Shown: positions 17,010 through 27,194, counted from the stretch's first letter. The stretch: DNA of 64,000 bases from Flavobacterium succinicans LMG 10402 (GCF_000611675.1 NZ_JATV01000014.1:1-64000); one strand, 5' to 3'. The notes: generated by a model from the letters alone, not told the origin. Translations and numbers: made by a program.

Positions 17010-17749
17010 CGTAATCTTTCGGGAAAATTACAAAAAATTCCATCGACACCCAATGCGATTACTTTTTTAATGTCTTCAGGTTCGTTTACGGTGTACGTAT
17101 TGATTTTAAATCCTTCTTGGTGAATGCGTTTTACATTTTCTGGCGTAAGGGTTTTGAACCAAGGATTGATGGATTTTGCCTTTAATTGATGCGCCATTGG
17201 GAGTGCGTCTAGCGGATTTTCTTCGGTTAAGACGTCGATGGCTATTTTGGAATCGAGTTTTCGATAGGTTTCTAATTCGTTCCAAAGGAAACTGGAGATG
17301 ATGAAATCAGAAGTTTTCCAGCCTTTTTTGCCAAAAGCAGCAACAATTTTATGTGTAGCTTCGGCGGTATTTTTGCCTTTTAATTCGATATTCAAAGGTA
17401 CTTTTCGGTCGATGGTGGTGATGATTTCTTCTAGCGTCGGAATGTGATGTCCGCCTTTTACGATTACTTTTCGCAAAGCTTCGAAAGTGTAGTCTTCTAT
17501 CGGACCTTTTGCATTGGTTAGGCTATCCAAAATATCGTCGTGAAATACCATCACTTCTCCTGTTTTGATGACAAACACATCAATCTCGATGCGGTCGACG
17601 CCCATTGCTAATGCTTTTTTAATCGCGGGAACGGTGTTTTGGGTTTCGTGTCCCATGGCGCCTCTGTGGCCAATGTTGAGTGGTTTGTGCATAGTAGTAC
17701 AACTGGTTAATCCAATAAAAATAAGCCAAAGATACGGTTGAAGTTTCAT
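17006..17749 (-). CDS. Glycerophosphodiester phosphodiesterase family lipoprotein
   Basis: A 247-residue protein with a lipoprotein signal (LWLIFIGLTSC, lipid Cys at about 17). GDPD motifs in order: NIGHRGAMGHETQNT (catalytic HR), RIEIDV (metal Glu/Asp), MVFHDD (catalytic His), and GIFCNFPERL at the end. The family hydrolyses glycerophosphodiesters to glycerol 3-phosphate and an alcohol, here in the envelope. It is coupled to the flavoprotein gene by a 4-bp overlap, though the two functions have no obvious link. Confidence 0.92.
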   Translation of the reverse strand: MKLQPYLWLIFIGLTSCTTMHKPLNIGHRGAMGHETQNTVPAIKKALAMGVDRIEIDVFVIKTGEVMVFHDDILDSLTNAKGPIEDYTFEALRKVIVKGGHHIPTLEEIITTIDRKVPLNIELKGKNTAEATHKIVAAFGKKGWKTSDFIISSFLWNELETYRKLDSKIAIDVLTEENPLDALPMAHQLKAKSINPWFKTLTPENVKRIHQEGFKINTYTVNEPEDIKKVIALGVDGIFCNFPERLR

Positions 17750-17837
17750 TTTTTTTCTTTTGGTCTAAAATAGGAAAAAGCAATTACTTCTTAGCTAAAT
17801 AGTAAGTTATCATTGTTTTATGTTTTTTGTGAAATTA

Positions 17838-17878
17838 ACCGCAAGGTTCGCAAAGATTTACGCAAGGGAACGCAAAGT
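17838..17878 (+). repeat. CGCAAAG-type short tandem motif
   Basis: Several spaced copies of CGCAAAG/CGCAAGG in ~40 bp of non-coding DNA, starting at CCGCAAGG. A similar simple motif recurs 100 bp further on inside an inverted repeat. Confidence 0.55.
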
Positions 17879-17937
17879 AAAAAAGTATATCTTCGTGTTT
17901 CTTCGTAATTTTTTCTTTTTCTTTATAAAAAAATAAC

Positions 17938-17991
17938 CGCAAATTCGCAAATTCATTTTCCTAAATAAGGATTGAAATTTGCGAATTTGCG
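17938..17991. terminator. Long inverted repeat, probable terminator-like hairpin
   Basis: CGCAAATTCGCAAATT (17938-17953) pairs perfectly with AATTTGCGAATTTGCG (17976-17991), a 16-bp stem and 22-nt loop. It lies 25 bp beyond the stop of the GH13 gene on the minus strand, so it could end the starch operon. There is no strong T-run. Confidence 0.6.
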
Positions 17992-18015
17992 ATCTTTAGA
18001 ACTTTTATGAATTTT

Positions 18016-19680
18016 CTATTTTTTAGCCTCTAAAAGCACAAAAGTAAAATTAGAAGTAATAGTCACTTTTCCGTTTTTCACTTTGGCGGTTTGGTTGGAA
18101 TAGGCATCGCGAACGGTAGTTCCGTTTTTGAAGATACTACCTACGGGAACTTCTTTTTTACCTGCTTTAACGTCTAAGGCAACTACCACTTGATCGGTAT
18201 ACTTGTTTTTAGAATATTGACGACTAAAAACATAAGGAGCATCAGAAATTTTTTGGTGAACTCCAGCACCAACCGAAGGGTGGTTTTTTCTGAATTGCCC
18301 AAGTTTTTGCCAATGTGCCAATGTTTTTTGAGTTTCAGGATTGGTTTTGATGGCGTCCCAATTCATAAACGAACGTAAAGTCGCATCGCCTTGAGTACCT
18401 TCGATCACTAAGGAACGTCCCGATTCATCTCCATAATATACTTGAGAAATCCCGGGAGAGAGTAATAATTTCGTTCCTGTTTCGATGGTTTTTTCTCTTT
18501 TCGGGTCAAATGGGCCACCGTCGTCATGAGAGGATAAATAATTCAAAACGCTGTACCCTTTGAGTTCATTATTCAATTTGGAACTGTATTTTGAGAAAAT
18601 GAATTCGTAGTCTTTTTGTGCATCGGATTTGAACTCAAAATTGATCATATTGTTGAAGCCATTTTGGAAGTAATTGATTTTTTTGTCTCCAAAATCAAAA
18701 TCTTGTCCGCCGCTAATCCCGTAATTATACACCTCGGCTATGGTGTAAAACGAGTTGTTGTCTAGTACTTTGGCAGGATTGTTTTTCTTCCAGGTTTCAA
18801 AGGCATATTGACATTCTTTTTGGAATTCGCCCCAAACTTTCGCGTCGGTATGTTTTACGGTGTCGGCACGATAACCATCAATTCCAAATTCAACGATATA
18901 ATCCGTCAACCATTTGATGATGTAATATTTTGGTGCTCTTGGGTAACCGGTTCTTTTGAAAAACGCGTCCAACGAAGCGATTTCTTTTTCGTAACGCCCT
19001 TCTTTTTTCCATTTTTCAATCAAGAAAGGAGGGAGGGCAACTTCTTTTTCACTTTCAGTCAATACATCGGGAAGATTGGCCACCAAGGTACATTCGGTAG
19101 TTCCTACAAAATTTTTGTAATCGCATTGTGGTCCTGTTCGAACCCAATCCGATGGCCATACGGCATCTTTCTCAGTTACAGGTCCTGTATGATTGATTAC
19201 TCCGTCCAAAACAATTCGGATGCCTTTGGCGTGGGCTTTTTTCACCAAGTCTGCCAAATCTTCTTTGGTTCCGAAATTCGGATCTAAGGCTGTCCAATCT
19301 TTCGCCCAGTATCCGTGGAAGCCATAGCTTAAACCAGTTCCTTCGTCTACACCTTCGTGAATATTTTCTACGATGGGTGTCATCCAAATGGCATTGATTC
19401 CGAGTTTAGTAAAATAGCCTTCTTCAATTTTTTGGGTGATACCTTTTAGATTTCCACCTTCAAACCCACGGAGTTTTCCTGAGGTTTTGGTTCTGTCAAA
19501 ATAGATTTCTTTTTGGTTGTTATCGTCATTAAAACGATCAGTCATTAAGAAATACAAATTGGCACCTTCCCAAACAAAAGGGATGGTTTCTTTTTTGGGA
19601 GCTTGTTTTTGCTGTGCGCTAGCCATTCCACCAACTAAGGTGGAAAGAGCTAAAGTAAGCGCTATCGTTTGTTTTTTCAT
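18016..19680 (-). CDS. GH13 alpha-amylase, periplasmic/exported
   Basis: A 554-residue GH13 enzyme with a signal peptide (LALSTLVGGMASA-QQ). Conserved regions: VLDGVINH (region I), GYRADTVKH (region II, nucleophile D273), TIAEVYNYG (region III, acid E316) and LSSHDDGG (region IV, D386). The C-terminal all-beta domain C follows. It hydrolyses alpha-1,4-linked oligosaccharides. Its ATG overlaps the GH31 stop by one base (TAATG), so it is translated with the upstream gene. No sorting tail or lipobox is seen, so periplasmic trimming of imported maltodextrins is likely, as for SusA. Confidence 0.93.
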   Translation of the reverse strand: MKKQTIALTLALSTLVGGMASAQQKQAPKKETIPFVWEGANLYFLMTDRFNDDNNQKEIYFDRTKTSGKLRGFEGGNLKGITQKIEEGYFTKLGINAIWMTPIVENIHEGVDEGTGLSYGFHGYWAKDWTALDPNFGTKEDLADLVKKAHAKGIRIVLDGVINHTGPVTEKDAVWPSDWVRTGPQCDYKNFVGTTECTLVANLPDVLTESEKEVALPPFLIEKWKKEGRYEKEIASLDAFFKRTGYPRAPKYYIIKWLTDYIVEFGIDGYRADTVKHTDAKVWGEFQKECQYAFETWKKNNPAKVLDNNSFYTIAEVYNYGISGGQDFDFGDKKINYFQNGFNNMINFEFKSDAQKDYEFIFSKYSSKLNNELKGYSVLNYLSSHDDGGPFDPKREKTIETGTKLLLSPGISQVYYGDESGRSLVIEGTQGDATLRSFMNWDAIKTNPETQKTLAHWQKLGQFRKNHPSVGAGVHQKISDAPYVFSRQYSKNKYTDQVVVALDVKAGKKEVPVGSIFKNGTTVRDAYSNQTAKVKNGKVTITSNFTFVLLEAKK

Positions 19681-22046
19681 TAGTGTTGCATTTGAATTTG
19701 TGTTGGTTTGTTTTTGCTTATAGGAACAGTCACAGTAATTGTTTGGCCTTCTTTGGTAAATGGAGTAACGATTCCGTTTACTTTGATTTGGCTTATAGCT
19801 GCGCTATTATGTAGGATCATATTTATTTTTTTGTCTTTAGAAGAGAATGCTTTTCCTGATTTAGTCGCAACTGTAATTGTAGTACTATTCCCTTTTGTTT
19901 GGGCATTGAACGTGATCATTTCATACAGACCTTTTTCGAAAGCATTAGCAGTTACACCATCATCATTGTATAATTTTCCTTCACTATTAGGTGTTTTTTC
20001 GTCCATAAAATAATGAACGTCAAAGCTGTCTAGACTATATTTTGTAGTACTTTGAATGGTTTTGATCATCGGAATGAAAGCGCCTCCACGCACAAAAACA
20101 GGAATATGATCAGTAGCCGTAGCTACATTCGCAGTGCTTCCGCCTTGATATTTTGCATCAGAATAAAAGTCGAACCAAGAATTGTTTTTTGGAAAATAAA
20201 TTTCTGCCGATTTTTTGCCTGCTTCGGTGATCGGGTGTACTAAAAAGTCATTCCCCCATAGGTAAGTATGGGAAACTGTTTGCAAGTTGTTGTTTTCAGG
20301 CTCTTCAAAAAACAACGGACGCATTAAAGGTGTTCCTTTTTGATTATTTTCGAAAGCCAAAGTATAATTGTAAGGCAACAATTGGTATCTCAATTCCACC
20401 TGTTTTTTAGCATTGGCTTTGGTTACGATGTCTTTGAAAACAGGTTCTGACGGCACATCTTGTTGGGCATGTGGACGGAAAATAGGTTGAAAAACGCCAT
20501 ATTGTAACCAACGTAAGTACAATTCGTTGTCATAATAATCGCCCGCAAATCCACCCAGATCCGAGTGCATGTATCCAATACCTTGTAATCCCATTTGTAG
20601 TGAGATTTCAGTTTGTGGTTTTAATCCGCCCCAAGTACGATTCACATCGCCTGTCCAGGGCATCATACCAAAACGTTGTGACCCAGAGTAGCCCGAACGC
20701 ATTAAGATAAACGGACGTGTAGCTGAAAAGTCTTTTTTGTAGCCATCTGCAATTAATTCTGCCCAGTGGTGACCGTAGATATTGTGTACTTCGTCAGCGG
20801 TTCCGCCTTTAGTGATGGCCGCGGATGGGAATACTTCTGGTTCGCCTAGATCGCCCCAAAATCCGCCAACGCCTTGTTGGATTAATCGTTTGTACACGTC
20901 CCAAAACCATTGCTTTCCATCGGGATTGAAAATGTCTACAATTCCGGTATGACCAAAAAAGAAATCAAAAGTAAACGGTTTACCATCTTTGTCAGTGGCC
21001 AAAACTTTTTTGGCAACGGTTTCGTCCCATTTGCTAGACGTTTTAGTGATAAACGGCTCGGTAATCAAAACGGTTTTTACACCTTTTTGATTTAAGTCTT
21101 CGATCATTTTGGAAGGATTCGGAAAATTGTTTTTGTCCCAATCTAAATTACCCATAGTTCCAGTAATTTCTTTTCCAAACCAGTACAAGTCCAAAATAAT
21201 CGCATCTACTGGAATTCCGTCTTTGATGTATTTATCAATAGTTTTGTTGACTTCATCTTGAGAATGGTAACCAAATCGGCTAGAGAAATTCCCTAAAGTC
21301 CAAAGTGCTGGCAAGGGTTGTTTTCCTGTCAATGTCGTATAACTGTCAATCAAATCAGTCCAAGAATTTCCAGCTATCACTTGATAGGTTTTGCGACCCG
21401 AAATGGTTTCATACGCTAAAGTGTTGTCTTTTTTACTGTCTAAATCCAAATAACCAATTGGTGCATTGTCAAAATGGATGGCGTAAATTTTAGAAGAAAG
21501 TACCAATGGCATGGTGAAATTCATCAATTCAGCATGCGTTTCGTAACCATAATGTGCTCTGTTGTATAATTGCAAACGATGACCACGACGGTTCATGCCC
21601 AACACGCGTTCACCTGTACCATACAATATTTCCGTAGCATCTAAATTGAAATCAAGAATTTCGTTCGTTTCTTTTTTGAAATAGCCTGTTTTTTCCGAAA
21701 TCAATTCTTTGTTTTGGTAAGAATACGAGATTTTAAAAGGTGCTTTTTCAATAACGACCACAATTCCATTAGTTGCCATTTTAAGGGAAGTTGGAGTTGT
21801 GGTAATTTTTAGGTTGACCTTTTGAGGTGTTGCTACTACAGCATGCGATTTTGGATTGGCTTTTTCTCCAGTTGGTACAAACGAAGTGGAAATGATTTTG
21901 TCAGAATACGGTTGGAAAGTATACACCCCATCTGATGTAGTAACTTCCAGAGATTGATTTGTTTTTTTGAAACTTTCAAACTTTCGATTGGCATTTTGGG
22001 CCAATGCTAGTGAGCTGAATAATAGGAATACGATTATTTTTCTCAT
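19680..22046 (-). CDS. GH31 alpha-glucosidase
   Basis: A 788-residue GH31 enzyme with a signal peptide (IVFLLFSSLALA-QN). The nucleophile is D399 in the WGDLGEPE block and the acid/base D467 in WTGDVNR. N-terminal beta-sandwich, catalytic barrel (about 240-580) and C-terminal beta domains are all accounted for by length. It releases glucose from the non-reducing ends of maltodextrins in the periplasm. It lies between GH65 (65-bp gap) and GH13 (1-base overlap) on one strand. Specificity among alpha-glucosidic bonds is not readable; the locus suggests alpha-1,4 and perhaps alpha-1,6. Confidence 0.93.
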   Translation of the reverse strand: MRKIIVFLLFSSLALAQNANRKFESFKKTNQSLEVTTSDGVYTFQPYSDKIISTSFVPTGEKANPKSHAVVATPQKVNLKITTTPTSLKMATNGIVVVIEKAPFKISYSYQNKELISEKTGYFKKETNEILDFNLDATEILYGTGERVLGMNRRGHRLQLYNRAHYGYETHAELMNFTMPLVLSSKIYAIHFDNAPIGYLDLDSKKDNTLAYETISGRKTYQVIAGNSWTDLIDSYTTLTGKQPLPALWTLGNFSSRFGYHSQDEVNKTIDKYIKDGIPVDAIILDLYWFGKEITGTMGNLDWDKNNFPNPSKMIEDLNQKGVKTVLITEPFITKTSSKWDETVAKKVLATDKDGKPFTFDFFFGHTGIVDIFNPDGKQWFWDVYKRLIQQGVGGFWGDLGEPEVFPSAAITKGGTADEVHNIYGHHWAELIADGYKKDFSATRPFILMRSGYSGSQRFGMMPWTGDVNRTWGGLKPQTEISLQMGLQGIGYMHSDLGGFAGDYYDNELYLRWLQYGVFQPIFRPHAQQDVPSEPVFKDIVTKANAKKQVELRYQLLPYNYTLAFENNQKGTPLMRPLFFEEPENNNLQTVSHTYLWGNDFLVHPITEAGKKSAEIYFPKNNSWFDFYSDAKYQGGSTANVATATDHIPVFVRGGAFIPMIKTIQSTTKYSLDSFDVHYFMDEKTPNSEGKLYNDDGVTANAFEKGLYEMITFNAQTKGNSTTITVATKSGKAFSSKDKKINMILHNSAAISQIKVNGIVTPFTKEGQTITVTVPISKNKPTQIQMQH

Positions 22047-22111
22047 TTTTTTAAATTTTAAACCCTTTCAAAGATTACTTTGAAAGGGTTATTGTTATTA
22101 GCTGAATTGAA

Positions 22112-24403
22112 TTAGTTGGGTTGAACCACCACTTCTTTTCCGTTGACAAATACGGTCAATGCTTTGTCACCTTCTAATGAAAATTTGGTTTCATTATGTG
22201 TGACTTCCATTTTAAGTATTTGGTGTCTAAAGTTAATTTTAAAGGAATATCCTTCCCATTCTTTAGGGATTTTTGGAGCGAAGTGTAACGCGTTATCTTT
22301 AACACGCATTCCACCAAAACCTTCTACGATACTCATCCAAGTACCCGCCATAGAGGTAATGTGGCATCCTTCTTCTACTTCTTTGTTGTAATCATCTAAA
22401 TCCAAACGAGACGTTCTTAAGTAGAAAGCATAAGCCATATCCATTTTGTCTAGTTTTGCTGCTTGGATCGAGTGAACACAAGGAGAAAGTGAACTTTCGT
22501 GTACCGTGAAAGATTCATAGAATTCAAAGTTCTTTCTTAATTCTTCGGTTGTAAAATCATCTTCGAAGAAATAGAAACCTTGTAACACATCGGCTTGTTT
22601 GATGTAAGGCGAACGCAATACTCTATCCCAAGACCATTTTTGGTTGATCGGACGTTGTGAGCGGTCTAAATCTTTTACTGGAACTAAATCTTTGTCTAAG
22701 AAGCCATCTTGTTGCAAGTAAATCCCCAATTCTTCTGATTTTGGGAAATACATATTGCCAGAAACTTTTTTCCAATCTTGTAATTCTGCATCGGCTAGAT
22801 TTACTTTTTCAATCACACGTTTGTGGTCTGATGGATATTCAGTAGCTACTTTTTGGATTTGTTCGTAAGCATAATCAATACACCATTTGGCAATATAATT
22901 GGTGTAGAAATTATTGTTGATGTTGTTCTCGTACTCGTTAGGTCCAGTTACTCCCAAAATCATGTATTGATTTTTGTGGGTAGAGAACGAAGCTCTTTGG
23001 TGCCAGAAACGAGCAATACCAATTAATACTTCTAATCCTTTTTCTGGTATATATGAGTAATCTCCGGTGTAACGGTAGTAGTTATAAATGGCGAATGCAA
23101 TTGCTCCATTACGGTGAATTTCTTCATGGGTAATTTCCCATTCGTTGTGGCATTCTTCTCCGTTCATGGTAACCATTGGATACAAGGCAGCACCGTTTTT
23201 GAATCCTAAATTATCTTTAGCATTTTCGATGGCTTTGTCCAATTGATTGTAACGATACGTTAACAAGTTACGCGCCACTTCTTGGTCTTTGGTCGCCATG
23301 TAAAATGGAATACAGTATGCTTCAGTGTCCCAATAGGTAGATCCACCGTATTTTTCTCCGGTAAATCCTTTTGGACCAATGTTTAATCTAGAATCTTTAC
23401 CTAAGTAGGTTTGATTCAATTGGAAAATATTGAAACGAATGCCTTGTTGTGCTTTCACATCGCCAGCAATGGTAATGTCTGACATTTCCCAAATTTTGGC
23501 CCAAGCCTCAATTTGTTCTTGTAACAAAGCATCATATCCTTTGGCTACAGCGCCTTGAATTACTTTTTCTGCTGCTGCTTGTGTATTGTCGTGATTTAAT
23601 GAAACGGTATAACCACCAATTTTTTGAATAGCGGATACTTCCCCTTTGGCTACTAAAGTTTCGTAGGTGTATTGTACTTTATCTGTAGTAGATTCAACAG
23701 AAGAAGCAGAGATTTGAGAAGGTACACCGTTAATTAAAATGGTGTTGTGCATAAAAGTGGTTACTTTAAAATGCGTTTTGAACGTTTGAGCAGTTACAAA
23801 AGCTTCGTTAGTTGCTTTTTTTACTTCTAACGGTTCCCAAAATTTTTCTTCCCAGTTGGTGTCTTCGTTGGTAACACCTGCATCAATGTAGGGTTGGTAA
23901 ACAATTTTTGCATCTTTGTTTAATGGTGTTATTTCGTAATTGATAACACCAGCTTCGTCAAGATTTAAACTTAAAAAACGACGCACATTTACCGCGATTG
24001 CTGTACCATTGACTAATGTAGCTTCGAAAGATCGGTTATACCAACCTTCCTTCATGTTTAATTCTCTTTTGAAGTTTTTTACTTCAGTACAAGTAAATAA
24101 ATCAAAATTTTCACCGTTGATGGCTATGTTGATTCCGATCCAATTAGGTGCATTCAAAACCTTTGCAAAGTATTTTGGATACCCATTTTTCCACCATCCC
24201 ACTTTGGTTTTGTCGGGATAGTAAATTCCTGCAATATAGCTTCCTTGAAAAGTCGGGCCAGAGTAATTTTCTTCAAAATTAGCTCGTTGTCCCATGGCGC
24301 CATTTCCAATACTGAAAAGACTTTCTGATGATTTTACTCTTTCTACATCAAAATCTTCTTCAATGATGGACCAATTGTCGGGTTTTATATAATCTTGGTT
24401 CAT
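22112..24403 (-). CDS. GH65 maltose phosphorylase
   Basis: A 763-residue cytoplasmic protein without signal peptide, the usual GH65 length. The block TGPNEYENNINNNFYTN contains the probable catalytic acid E490. The GPNEYEN form is the one I associate with maltose phosphorylases rather than the GPDEYH form of trehalose or kojibiose enzymes. Also present are GSTYWDTE and NGEECHNEWEITHEE. It converts maltose and phosphate into glucose and beta-glucose 1-phosphate. The next gene upstream in the operon is beta-phosphoglucomutase, which completes the pathway to glucose 6-phosphate. Confidence 0.92.
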   Translation of the reverse strand: MNQDYIKPDNWSIIEEDFDVERVKSSESLFSIGNGAMGQRANFEENYSGPTFQGSYIAGIYYPDKTKVGWWKNGYPKYFAKVLNAPNWIGINIAINGENFDLFTCTEVKNFKRELNMKEGWYNRSFEATLVNGTAIAVNVRRFLSLNLDEAGVINYEITPLNKDAKIVYQPYIDAGVTNEDTNWEEKFWEPLEVKKATNEAFVTAQTFKTHFKVTTFMHNTILINGVPSQISASSVESTTDKVQYTYETLVAKGEVSAIQKIGGYTVSLNHDNTQAAAEKVIQGAVAKGYDALLQEQIEAWAKIWEMSDITIAGDVKAQQGIRFNIFQLNQTYLGKDSRLNIGPKGFTGEKYGGSTYWDTEAYCIPFYMATKDQEVARNLLTYRYNQLDKAIENAKDNLGFKNGAALYPMVTMNGEECHNEWEITHEEIHRNGAIAFAIYNYYRYTGDYSYIPEKGLEVLIGIARFWHQRASFSTHKNQYMILGVTGPNEYENNINNNFYTNYIAKWCIDYAYEQIQKVATEYPSDHKRVIEKVNLADAELQDWKKVSGNMYFPKSEELGIYLQQDGFLDKDLVPVKDLDRSQRPINQKWSWDRVLRSPYIKQADVLQGFYFFEDDFTTEELRKNFEFYESFTVHESSLSPCVHSIQAAKLDKMDMAYAFYLRTSRLDLDDYNKEVEEGCHITSMAGTWMSIVEGFGGMRVKDNALHFAPKIPKEWEGYSFKINFRHQILKMEVTHNETKFSLEGDKALTVFVNGKEVVVQPN

Positions 24404-24465
24404 TTTTTTAATTTTTATTGTTCTTTTGAAATGTTATTGGGATCTTTTTTGGGGGCAAAAAGTGT

Positions 24466-25125
24466 TTATTTGTTGATTAATTCATTTAAGAAATCCTCAC
24501 TAATAAAGGTGAAGTCTTTGAAATTATGGTGCGCTTCGTGCAGCACACTTTGTTCTCCAATACCAATACTGGTCATGTTACCAATATTAGCAGCTTGTAC
24601 GCCAGCCACTGAATCTTCGAATACAAAAGCGTGAATTGGCTCTACCTGCAGTTGTTGTGCGGCAATTAAAAATACTTCAGGATCAGGTTTGGCGTTAGAG
24701 ACATCATTACCATCTACAATAGCATCAAAATAGGAAAGGATTCCTGTTTTTTCTAAAATAGGTCTGGCGTTTTTACTAGCAGATCCTAAGGCAATACCTT
24801 GATTGTTTTCTTTCAAGAAATTTAAAACGTCTAGTACTCCAGGAAGAATTTCTGTTTGATCCATATCTACTAAATAGGAAAGATATTCATCGTTTTTTTG
24901 CACTAGCCATTGGTCTTTTTGTGCTTGTGAAGCTTCTATTTTTCCTAAATCTAGGATAATATCTAGCGATCGCACTCGGCTAACTCCTTTTAATAATTCA
25001 TTGTGTTCGTGTGTGAATTCAATATTTAAACTGTCTGCAATTTGCTTCCAAGCTAAATAATGGTATTTTGCGGTATCTACAATTACCCCATCTAAATCGA
25101 ATATAAATCCTTTTTTCTTTTTCAT
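24466..25125 (-). CDS. pgmB: Beta-phosphoglucomutase (HAD superfamily)
   Basis: A 219-residue protein. HAD motif I is FDLDGVIVDTAKYHYLAWK, with the nucleophile Asp and acid/base Asp (DLD) followed by the TAKYHYLAW cap block typical of beta-PGM. Motif II is LGSAS and motif III/IV is KPDPEVF...VFEDSVAGVQAA. It interconverts beta-glucose 1-phosphate and glucose 6-phosphate. Placement 62 bp upstream of the maltose phosphorylase gene supports this over a general phosphatase. Confidence 0.94.
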   Translation of the reverse strand: MKKKKGFIFDLDGVIVDTAKYHYLAWKQIADSLNIEFTHEHNELLKGVSRVRSLDIILDLGKIEASQAQKDQWLVQKNDEYLSYLVDMDQTEILPGVLDVLNFLKENNQGIALGSASKNARPILEKTGILSYFDAIVDGNDVSNAKPDPEVFLIAAQQLQVEPIHAFVFEDSVAGVQAANIGNMTSIGIGEQSVLHEAHHNFKDFTFISEDFLNELINK

Positions 25126-25233
25126 TTTAATTGTATTGGTGACTATCTCTGTGCTATATTGTTTTAGCGCTGAAACATCAGCGTTCTGATTTTATTTTAT
25201 TTCAAAATTCAAAGCCGTTCAATTTGTGGCTTC

Positions 25234-26571
25234 TTATTGATTTGTTGTTTTTTCTTTAATGAAAACAACACCTAATCCGGCAATCAACATGGAGCATCCT
25301 GCTATGACAATGATCGCCATCGGAAATCCTCCAAAGAGTGCGATTAGTGTACTTCCTAAAAGTCCTGCGGAAATTTGTGGTAGTGTGATTGTGGCATTGA
25401 ATAAGCCCATGTAAACCCCCATTTTGTCGGCAGGAAGTGATCCTGATAACATGGCATACGGCATGGCTAAGATAGCAGCCCATGCTAGTCCAACTCCAAC
25501 CATTGATACTAATAATAGGTTTTTGTCTTCTATTAAGAACATGGATATTAATCCTAAACCTCCTAAAAGTAATGAGAAGGAATAGGTTTTTTTACGGCCA
25601 ATAGTTTTTGCTATAGAAGGCATCAATAAAGAGTAAATAGCGGCTACGGCACTGTAAAAGGCAAATAAAACACCAGTCCAATCTCCAGCTTCATTAAATC
25701 CGATGGATTTGGCATCAAGGGCATCTGGTCCCCATACTTGATTGGCAATGGCTCTTGTGGTATACACCCACATTAAGAAGAGGGCAAACCAAGAAAAGAA
25801 TTGTACAAATCCTAACTGCCAAAAGATTTTTGGAGCAGTTGTGATTAATTTTAGAATGCTAGTTTTTTCTTTTTTTACTTCGGCATCCAAATCGATTTTG
25901 TTGTAAAGAGCATGTTCTTTAGGGGCATATTCTTTGGTTCTGAAAACCGTCCAAAGTACGCTAACTAACAATATTCCTCCTCCGATGTAAAAGGACCAAA
26001 TTACGGATTCGGCCACTTTTTCGCCTGCGGCTGGAACATTAGAGATGCCGGATTGGGTCAAAATCCAAGGGAGTAATGAACCAAATACGGCTCCAAAGTT
26101 GATTAAAGCACTTTGCAGTGAATAGCCTAAATTGCGTTGGTCGTCATTGACCATATCGCCTACTAAGGCTCTAAAAGGTTGCATGGTCACATTAAAGGAA
26201 GTGTCCATTAAAAGCAACATTAAACCACCAAAGAAAAGCGGCGGTAAGAGGTAAGCAAAATACTCAGCATTAGGCATAAAAAACATAGCTAGCGCTGATA
26301 CGATTGCTCCGAAAAAAATAAATGGAATTCGTCTGCCCAATCGGGTCCAAGTTTTATCGCTTGAAAGTCCTATAATAGGTTGTACTATTAGTCCCGCTAA
26401 TGGGGCAGCAAGCCAAAAATAGCCAATACTGTGAACATCAGCGCCAAGAGCTTCTAAAATTCTACTGGTATTTCCGTTTTGAAGCGAGTATCCAATTTGT
26501 ACACCTAAAAACCCAAAGCTTAGATTCCAAATTTGCCAAAAACTTAATTTTGGTTTTTCCATATAATCCAT
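25234..26571 (-). CDS. SLC45-type MFS sugar importer
   Basis: A 445-residue, 12-helix MFS transporter. The N-terminus FWQIWNLSFGFLGVQIGYSLQNGNTSRI and loop SDKTWTRLGRRIPF are typical of the glycoside-proton symporter group related to SLC45. As first gene of the leftward starch arm, with cytoplasmic maltose phosphorylase after it, maltose or short maltodextrins are the likely substrate. The chosen ATG gives MDYMEK; the second Met (residue 4) is equally possible. The upstream gap is long (704 bp) and should hold the operon's promoter. Confidence 0.9.
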   Translation of the reverse strand: MDYMEKPKLSFWQIWNLSFGFLGVQIGYSLQNGNTSRILEALGADVHSIGYFWLAAPLAGLIVQPIIGLSSDKTWTRLGRRIPFIFFGAIVSALAMFFMPNAEYFAYLLPPLFFGGLMLLLMDTSFNVTMQPFRALVGDMVNDDQRNLGYSLQSALINFGAVFGSLLPWILTQSGISNVPAAGEKVAESVIWSFYIGGGILLVSVLWTVFRTKEYAPKEHALYNKIDLDAEVKKEKTSILKLITTAPKIFWQLGFVQFFSWFALFLMWVYTTRAIANQVWGPDALDAKSIGFNEAGDWTGVLFAFYSAVAAIYSLLMPSIAKTIGRKKTYSFSLLLGGLGLISMFLIEDKNLLLVSMVGVGLAWAAILAMPYAMLSGSLPADKMGVYMGLFNATITLPQISAGLLGSTLIALFGGFPMAIIVIAGCSMLIAGLGVVFIKEKTTNQ

Positions 26572-26589
26572 TTTTAAAAGTTAAATACT

Positions 26590-26609
26590 ACAAACGCAAT
26601 GTTGTTTGT
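26590..26609. promoter_or_regulatory. Candidate operator dyad upstream of the importer gene
   Basis: ACAAAC-N8-GTTTGT, centred about 28 bp before the start codon of the importer gene. A LacI-family binding site is possible, but no matching copy was found before susC, so this is weak. Confidence 0.25.
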
Positions 26610-27194
26610 TTATGTCTAATGCTGGTTAAAAAAATACTTGTTCTAACTTTGATTACAAAAGCATTAGAATGTGGGTTAGCTTTAGTTTTTTAATGGAGAG
26701 CCATAGTTTTAATTCATCAACGGGTATTACTAAGATCGTAATAGTGTTGAAAGACTAAAAAAATAGAGTAACATTAAGTTTACGGTTGCTAAAACATTCT
26801 TGATACTTTGTTTTTTTTTTGTATAATATAAAGATATACAGAAAATTACAAAAATAAAGAATAGTTGGTTTTTGCTTGTTTTAAGCAAGGTTTTGAGGAA
26901 TTATTTACAGCCATGCTATTACTAAAAAATAGCGGTGTAGGTAGATGCGCCATTAAAACTTTACTTAATTTTCGAAGTAAAAGACAAAGTTTAGACTAGT
27001 GTAAATATATAAAATAATCATTGTATGTGGTTTCGAATTTTTGAAATAGATGTACTCTAACGTTTTTTGTTGATAAAATTGCAGGTTTTGTTGTTGGAGT
27101 CTGATTTTGCTTGTGGTTTGAAATAGAGCTAAAACCTACAGTTTTCTTGTTTTAAATTCGCAGCAGGTGAGAGGGTTATGGGGTAAAAAAAACG
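26610..27194. other. Long non-coding gap in the starch locus
   Basis: A/T-rich, about 585 bp with no credible reading frame in either direction. It holds short dyads (for example TTGCTT-N5-AAGCAA at 26872-26888) and long A and T runs. It probably contains the promoter region of the importer operon and perhaps an untranslated leader or small RNA; nothing firmer can be seen. Confidence 0.5.

Noticed and set aside
17838-17991. CRISPR-like array
   Set aside because: The repeat unit is 7 bp, spacing is irregular, no spacers of normal length and no cas genes anywhere in the window.
18808-19287. 159-codon frame on the plus strand opposite the GH13 gene
   Set aside because: Antisense shadow; the opposite strand carries all four GH13 catalytic regions.
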